DNA of 64,000 bases from Hondaea fermentalgiana (Eukaryota; Sar; Bigyra; Thraustochytrida; Thraustochytriidae), in the NCBI GenBank assembly GCA_014084085.1, contig NPFB01000160.1, forward strand, positions 1 to 64,000, read 5' to 3'. This document shows, in pieces, positions 58,661 through 64,000 of the stretch. Under the pieces are notes generated by a model, which saw only the letters and a program-made list of their open reading frames with translations, had not been told where the DNA came from and searched no databases. The first letter of the stretch is position 1. Every line of letters begins with the position of its first letter. The position numbers were made by a program, and so were the translations under genes.

Positions 58661-61032
58661 GAGCGGCCGGCTGGGAGAAGGGGGCGCGTTGAGAGCGGCG
58701 TCCAGTTTGCGAGCCTCGGCGAGCACCGCACGTGGCGTTCGCGGCGAGTCTACGAAAACTCGACCAGGGGGCAGCGCCGCCGAAGGAGTTGAAGAAGACG
58801 TTTGTCTCTCGTCGCGTGCGGTTGCAGCGGACTCGCTCGAAGCGCGCCGAGACCTCGAGGCAAGGTAGCCCCAAATGTCCTCGCCAGAAAGGCCTTCGAT
58901 GATCGCCACGCTTGATTTGATTGTCACCACCGCTGAAAAGCTGTCGTACGCGATGCGCGAGCCTCTGAGCTGGGTCTGACTCAATAGAGAAATGTGCCTG
59001 GGCACGCGCATCTTCGCAAGCTTGAACCATCGTGCAATGGTCTTTCCAGCCAGCACGAAATGACACAGCGTCGACCACTTACGATCTGCGACCCACACAG
59101 GCAGCGCGAGAAGCATTGCCTCGTGGACGTCTACGAGAAGGTTCTGGTCCAGACTCGTTGATAGGCCTCGCTGGCCCAGCGCGTCCAGAACAGGGCCGCT
59201 CATGCGCATCATGACCTTGCGGCCCTGCCGAGTCCGCTGCGATCTTGCAAAGCTTCCGCCCACCCCATCACCATCACGCCGTCCTCGAATTTTGTGCAGA
59301 TCATGAATCAGCTCAACAAGGGCCGACGACTCGGGAGGCGTGTGTCGGCAGACGTCAGCTGTGGTGAGCTGAAAGGTGAGAGAAAGCGTCAAAAGACACT
59401 CTTGCGTCTCGAGTCCATGATTGCATCCAAGTGCTGACGACTTGTTCGCAGACTGTTTGCCGACCGTCTTGCCCTGTACGAAAACTTGTGCCACCTTTGA
59501 GTCTCCGTCCAGGATGCGCACCAGAGTAGGTAGATAGTAGTCAGATGCTAGATGCGGGTCATACGTTGTTAAGCTGACGTCGTGTCGAGATGGTGCGATG
59601 TCTACGCCACATAGAATGGCGAACATCCTCATGATAGCGTCTCCTTGGTCGGCGTGATACCGCACAGTATTGAACAGGCGCTTGAGATTACGCTTTGCCA
59701 TCTTGCGCGAACCAAATTGCATGATGTGCTGTTCGAGAACGAATTTGTCAAAGCGGGTCAACTGTAGCCCTTTACTTCGACTTTTAAGATCTGACTCATA
59801 TTTGGCCTGATAAAGCCTGCCAATCGTGGCATGTGCGTGCGCTCGCGTGAGCAGGGATGATTTCTTGGTCTTGTGTCTCGTGTCCAATAAGGTCTTGAAA
59901 CCTTCAAACTTGCGCTGCGCCATCGTCGCAAAAATTGGGTTGTATTTGATCTTCTTGTTGCTTTTGATGAGACGTCGATGCTGCACCTTACTTTTCACTC
60001 TCGACTTTGCCGTTTTGGCCTTGCGTCCGTGCTTGCGTTTCTTGCCTTTCGCCTTCTCGGTATCTGCTAAAGCTGGGACTAATGCACGAGCTGTTGGGGG
60101 CACATCAATTCCGTCTGCATGTTTAATCGACAATACCGCATCTGGCTTGCACTCGGGACCCGTCGTTGATATCATCTCGTGAGTGCAAGTCGAAACTGGT
60201 TCTTTCGCGTTCCTGGCATCGTCGCTGCCAGGCCCGGTTGCGTCACTATTACGCGCTGCGGCATGAGGCATTGACGACGCAGAGGACATTTGTGCATTAG
60301 CGTTTTCGGACCAGAGATGCTGCTGCGCATCATGATTTTGATCGTGGCGTTTCTTGTCGAAATGATCGGCTTGCGAGTAGTCTTTCGTCATCGCCGTTTC
60401 CCTCTGTGTTTGATCTTGCTCGCGAAGTTCGCTGTCATGTGTCTGGGGCGCCGCCTCTCTTTGATGACTCTGCTCCTCCCTCGCCCCGTTTCTTTCCGAT
60501 GTTCTCCCTCTTATTCTCGTATTGACAACGTTGGATGCTGTTTCCTGATGGGATTCAAAGACTTTTGCTTGAGTTTCATAACTTGTCTGCTTCTCTGACT
60601 GCTCCATCAAGGGCGGACTTTGATCGTCACACTGTGAACCTTCGACCTTTGCATGTGTCTTTTGCTCAACGTCGACGTTCTCTCGCTGCAAGCTATCAGG
60701 CTTCACTGCAAGAGCAGACTGCAAATTATTTTTCTGAACATGATCGGCTTCAGTTGATGAAGTAGCATCTTGCTGAACATGGTCGCCCTCGACTAGCGAG
60801 GAATCGTCTTTCTTCGTCCTTGACAGTTCGGTTGCTGAAAAAGCCTGCTGTCTAGAATGCGTCTTCTCTTGCACAATGCTTTCAGCACGAACATCAGGAC
60901 CGTGCTGGTTCTGCCCCTGACGTTCGTGCTGGTTCTTCTCAGGCAATTGAGTTGCAGGAACTGACCCGAATTCTGGCTCTTCTTCAAAATCGGAAGAGTC
61001 ATACTCACCTGAGTTCTCATTGGCGCTGCCTG

Positions 61033-61070
<38 letters not shown>

Positions 61071-61622
61071 CCCTCGCCCTGCGTGTCCCCATCTTCGTCT
61101 CCCGTCGAAACCCCGAGCAGAAGCTGCTTCAGGATTTGCACGTACTCGTGAGCATCGGCATCGGAGGACCATGTATCAGCGATTTCGAACATGGCGTCTT
61201 CAAACATGACGCGAGCCATCCGCCCACTTGGATGACCCCCATGCCGTCGGGAATCATTATACCAGTCCACTTCGGCATTTTGCAGAGCTTTGCTGGCTTT
61301 GAGCGGGGGTGGAACAATGAGGTATTGAAACTTGATGAGGAGGGAGACGTAGACGTCTTTGCCCAGCATCTTGCTCTCATCAAGATCAGCTTGGATATCT
61401 TCAAGCATCCAGAGGTCATTGATGGCCGCGACAACACTTGGGTGCATGCGAAGAAGCTTGCTCTGACCAGCACGCTGCTCGACGAACATGTGTGCAGTCG
61501 AACGCCGAGCTGACTTTTCTTGTCTGGACGACGCAAGCAGCAAATTTCCATGGCCAGATTTCGCGTTTACATTGGCGTCTTCTCTTTCTTCTCTCTCATC
61601 GAAAATATCCTCATCCTCATCT

Positions 61623-61670
<48 letters not shown>

Positions 61671-62026
61671 TCACCATCGTCATCACCATCGTCATTGTCG
61701 TCATTGCCGTCCTCTTGTCCAACCTTCTTGACATGTAGGTCGCCAAGGTCAGAAGAACTATGGTTCTTCACAGACATTTGGTTTTCTAGCGTCGCGTGCT
61801 GTTGTGACAACTTTCGCATTCTCTCGGCCCAGAGCGCAGAGTGAGTAAGCGACCAGTCGCTCTCAGCAGAGACTTCTTCGGGCGAATTCGAAATGCTCTC
61901 AGGGGAGTCCGTTTCCTCATTTGGTGCGTCATCGTGATCCTCGCAAATCTCGAAGGACGTGCGGTCGGTGCTCTGTGTCACAATGATGCTGACTGACGTT
62001 CTCCTGCGCTCTTGGCGCCCGGCCAT
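58655..62026 (-). CDS. Acidic orphan protein
   Basis: A 1123-residue intronless protein that I do not recognise. The N-terminal half is acidic and disordered, with an aspartate run at about 118-136 and another near 320-333, both encoded by trinucleotide repeats (GTC and ATC on the plus strand), and a Q/H/E/D-rich region to about 640. A basic K/R-rich stretch (R-K-H-G-R-K-A-K-T-A-K-S-R-V-K) near 660-680 looks like a nuclear signal. The C-terminal 430 residues are globular: F-E-G-F-K-T-L-L-D-T-R-H-K-T-K-K, then helical segments and V-P-R-H-I-S-L-L-S-Q-T-Q-L near the end. There is no signal peptide or membrane segment. A nuclear or chromatin role is only suggested by charge. ATG at 62026 follows AAAAG and is the only good start. 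Confidence 0.65.
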
Positions 62027-63092
62027 CTTTTGCTCTACTGCGGCCTTGCGAACGAGGCTCGCATGCGTGCTATGGCCCGCCGGCCTTCCGATATTGGCAG
62101 TCTCTTGGGCCCAAGCCGTGCGTCGTAAGGAGCGTGGTGACAGATGTCTCCAATAATCTGCCGAAGAGACGCTTTACCCAGCCGAAGGTTTATCTATCCT
62201 CGTGATGAAAGGTAACCACGACACATTGCTTCGTTTTCTTCTACTTCTTCATCCTCTTTCCTCTTTTCTTCTTCAACTCAGGCTCTCTGCTACGACGTGG
62301 TCCCCTAAATCTCTCACTCTGAACACCATGTTTCGCCCTGGCGATGCCCGCAAAGAGAGAACTCGGTCGATCGGATTCCTGGCTGATCGTGCTTGGACAA
62401 GCGGCGAGCCGATTTTTTTGGCCAACGGTTCGGGCACATGTATTCAGCAACCCCAAAACAATGTCTAGGCCGACAGCCTGTCTTTCAAAGGTGGTCCAAA
62501 GTATCCGCTCATCCTATAAGCTTGCTCTAGCGTCTTCTTGTTAACTTCGCCTCGATCGTGGAAGATAAAGTCAAGGCGCAAAAATCCAGCACACCATAAA
62601 TGTCGGCTCACTAACATCTATCCGTTACGATTTTTTTGTGCTCTGCGCAGAGCGTCGTCGCGAGTCGCTCAGCCTCGTCACGAATGGTGCCGCGGCCGCA
62701 GCGGTGTCGCTGCGTTGCGATGCAAAAAAGTCACTAAGCGATAGTCTTGGCACGTTGAATTGTGAGTCCTTGACAGATAGATAGATAGATGGTTGGCTCG
62801 CATGATACCGAGGCATGCATTTGGAGGGAGCAAGCGAAAGAGCCCTACTTCGTCATAGGCCTCAGCTAGGCTTATTTTGAAAATTAACAGAAAGGGTGGC
62901 TCGCTCGCACGTGTTTCGAGGTAACGCACTTTGCATTGCGCGGCGCGGAGCTACTGCACCCTTCTCTCAAGTCTGACACCGTGGGAGAAGGAAAAAGCAG
63001 GAAAAGAACGACACGCCACGAGCAATTGCAAATAAGCTTTCGTGTCGAGAGGGGAGACCGAGAGCAACGCGCGCGTAGCGAGAGCAATCGCG
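62027..63092. other. Divergent intergenic region
   Basis: Between the starts of the acidic orphan gene (minus) and the TCP10-like gene (plus). Includes pyrimidine-rich DNA near 62235-62285 and (GATA)n at about 62777. No RNA gene or further protein was seen. Confidence 0.5.
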
Positions 63093-63988
63093 ATGGGCGC
63101 AGGGTCGTCGATTCTCGGCCAGAGCGGCCAAGAGGGTCTGCGATGCGCATCACCTTCGCCTACAGACGTGATGCGTGTGAAACTCTTGGCAGAACTTCGT
63201 CATGAGAAAAGCCTCGACCCCAATGCAAAGGATGTAGAGGATCACCATGCCGAGGTAATCCGGCTGCGCTCTTGGTTGCGCGATGTCGATGGTATTCTTA
63301 CGCGCATGGTCGGCGAGGCTGCTGATCAAGCCGCAGGAATTTTCGAGGACAAGGGCTCAAACCTCCCCGAGAGTCGCAGCGAGCTCGAAGATGGCACTGT
63401 CATCTTTATGCGCGAGGATGGCTACCGGAGACAAGAGGACACGGACGGTGTCATCATTCACTCCTGGCCCGACGGGAGGAAAAAGCAAGTCCACCCCACG
63501 GGTCGCGAACAAGAAACGCTTCCAGACAACACGCGCATCACACGCACAGAAGATGGGAAGATTATCACCAAACGCCCGGATGGCTCCAAGTATCAGGTCA
63601 ATCCGGACGGCACCACAATCTCTGTGACCAAAGACGGTATTGTCGAGCAGTACAATCCATCGGTAAGTGTTCTCAAGTTGCTCCTTATTCAGGCGCGGCG
63701 TTTTCTAACAAACTCTTTCCTTTCTGGCCTTTGCCATACTTTCGTGACCTCCAACAGAACAAAGTGCGCATCATTAAGGATATTGACGGGACTACGACGC
63801 AAATCAACGAGAGCGACGGCTCAAAAATCTGCGTATTTCCCGATGGCACGAAGATTGACACCGACGCGGCCGGCGTGCGCATCGTCAAGTATCCGGGCAA
63901 AGACCAGTACCGTATCCAACGCAATCCGAATGGAACCACGATCGAGACTTGGGGCTCTACAGGGCGCAAGGTGCAAACACGAGCCGAC
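63093..63988 (+). CDS. TCP10/CPAP G-box-like protein, 3' end outside the window
   Basis: Exon 1 (63093-63662) and exon 2 (63758-63988) are joined by a phase-0 intron of 95 nt (GTAAGT to AACAG); a second GTAAGT at 63989 opens another intron that leaves the window. The 267 visible residues begin M-G-A-G-S-S, an N-myristoylation signal. A helical segment spans about 25-85. From about 105 there is a run of short beta repeats, most with a D-G turn: E-D-G-T-V-I-F, W-P-D-G-R-K, R-P-D-G-S-K-Y, N-P-D-G-T-T-I and F-P-D-G-T-K-I. This matches the G-box (TCP10 C-terminal) domain of CPAP/SAS-4 centriole proteins, which binds STIL. A centriole or flagellum link is inferred; CPAP itself is not myristoylated, so this may be a different G-box protein. 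Confidence 0.7.
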
Positions 63989-64000
63989 GTAAGTTTTCTT

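Noticed and set aside
61010..61700. CRISPR-like or structured repeat from ATC and GTC runs
   Set aside because: These are plain trinucleotide tracts coding for aspartate in the acidic orphan gene, with no spacers.

Overview
The window looks like nuclear DNA of a GC-rich, gene-dense unicellular eukaryote. My best guess is a stramenopile, most likely a thraustochytrid (Labyrinthulomycetes). This is inference from long, mostly intronless open frames, CAG/GAC-type low-complexity tracts, the mix of gene families and the standard code; I have no marker gene that settles it. The sequence contains three runs of exactly 100 N (14162-14261, 32085-32184, 48261-48360), which are assembly-gap placeholders, each inside repetitive or GC-rich DNA.

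Region 1 (1-10077) is visibly less GC-rich and has no long ORF. It holds one tRNA-Glu(CTC), a possible myristoylated-protein locus with an interrupted frame (2263-3045), an AT-rich island near 6.2-6.6 kb and at least four diverged copies of one short coding-like segment on both strands. A chain of six short frames on the minus strand at about 3.77-4.79 kb can be joined in phase through five small GT-AG introns, so this stretch may contain an intron-rich gene that ORF calling misses, or its remains.

Region 2 (10078-19373) carries an orphan three-exon gene, a myotubularin-family phosphatase (minus), a roughly 320-bp tandem repeat array in the divergent promoter region, the splicing factor BUD13, an intron-containing tRNA-Ser(GCT) and the ribosomal protein uL1/RPL10A.

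Region 3 (19374-31681) is a signalling and actin block: a TKL-type kinase with two coactosin/ADF-H-like domains and a ubiquitin-like domain, a tandem SET-domain protein, a SYLF-WW-villin-headpiece protein, and a CAMK-like kinase with an apparently split PH domain.

Region 4 (31682-50640) has a 3.4-kb gene-free stretch, then a large secretory/membrane protein whose C-terminal half resembles a duplicated bacterial PqiA/LetA membrane unit, a calmodulin-like protein, an archaemetzincin homologue that has lost its catalytic glutamate, a folate-biopterin-type transporter, a WD40 protein with a C-terminal zinc motif, and a six-KH RNA-binding protein whose start lies in an assembly gap.

Region 5 (50641-64000) has an IPT/RCC1 protein, a PH protein with two membrane segments, an acidic orphan protein of 1123 residues and the first two exons of a TCP10/CPAP G-box-type protein with a myristoylation signal. 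Genes are individually transcribed; neighbours are often head-to-head and probably share promoter space, but there is no operon-like pathway. Large antisense frames are shadows of GC-rich codon usage.
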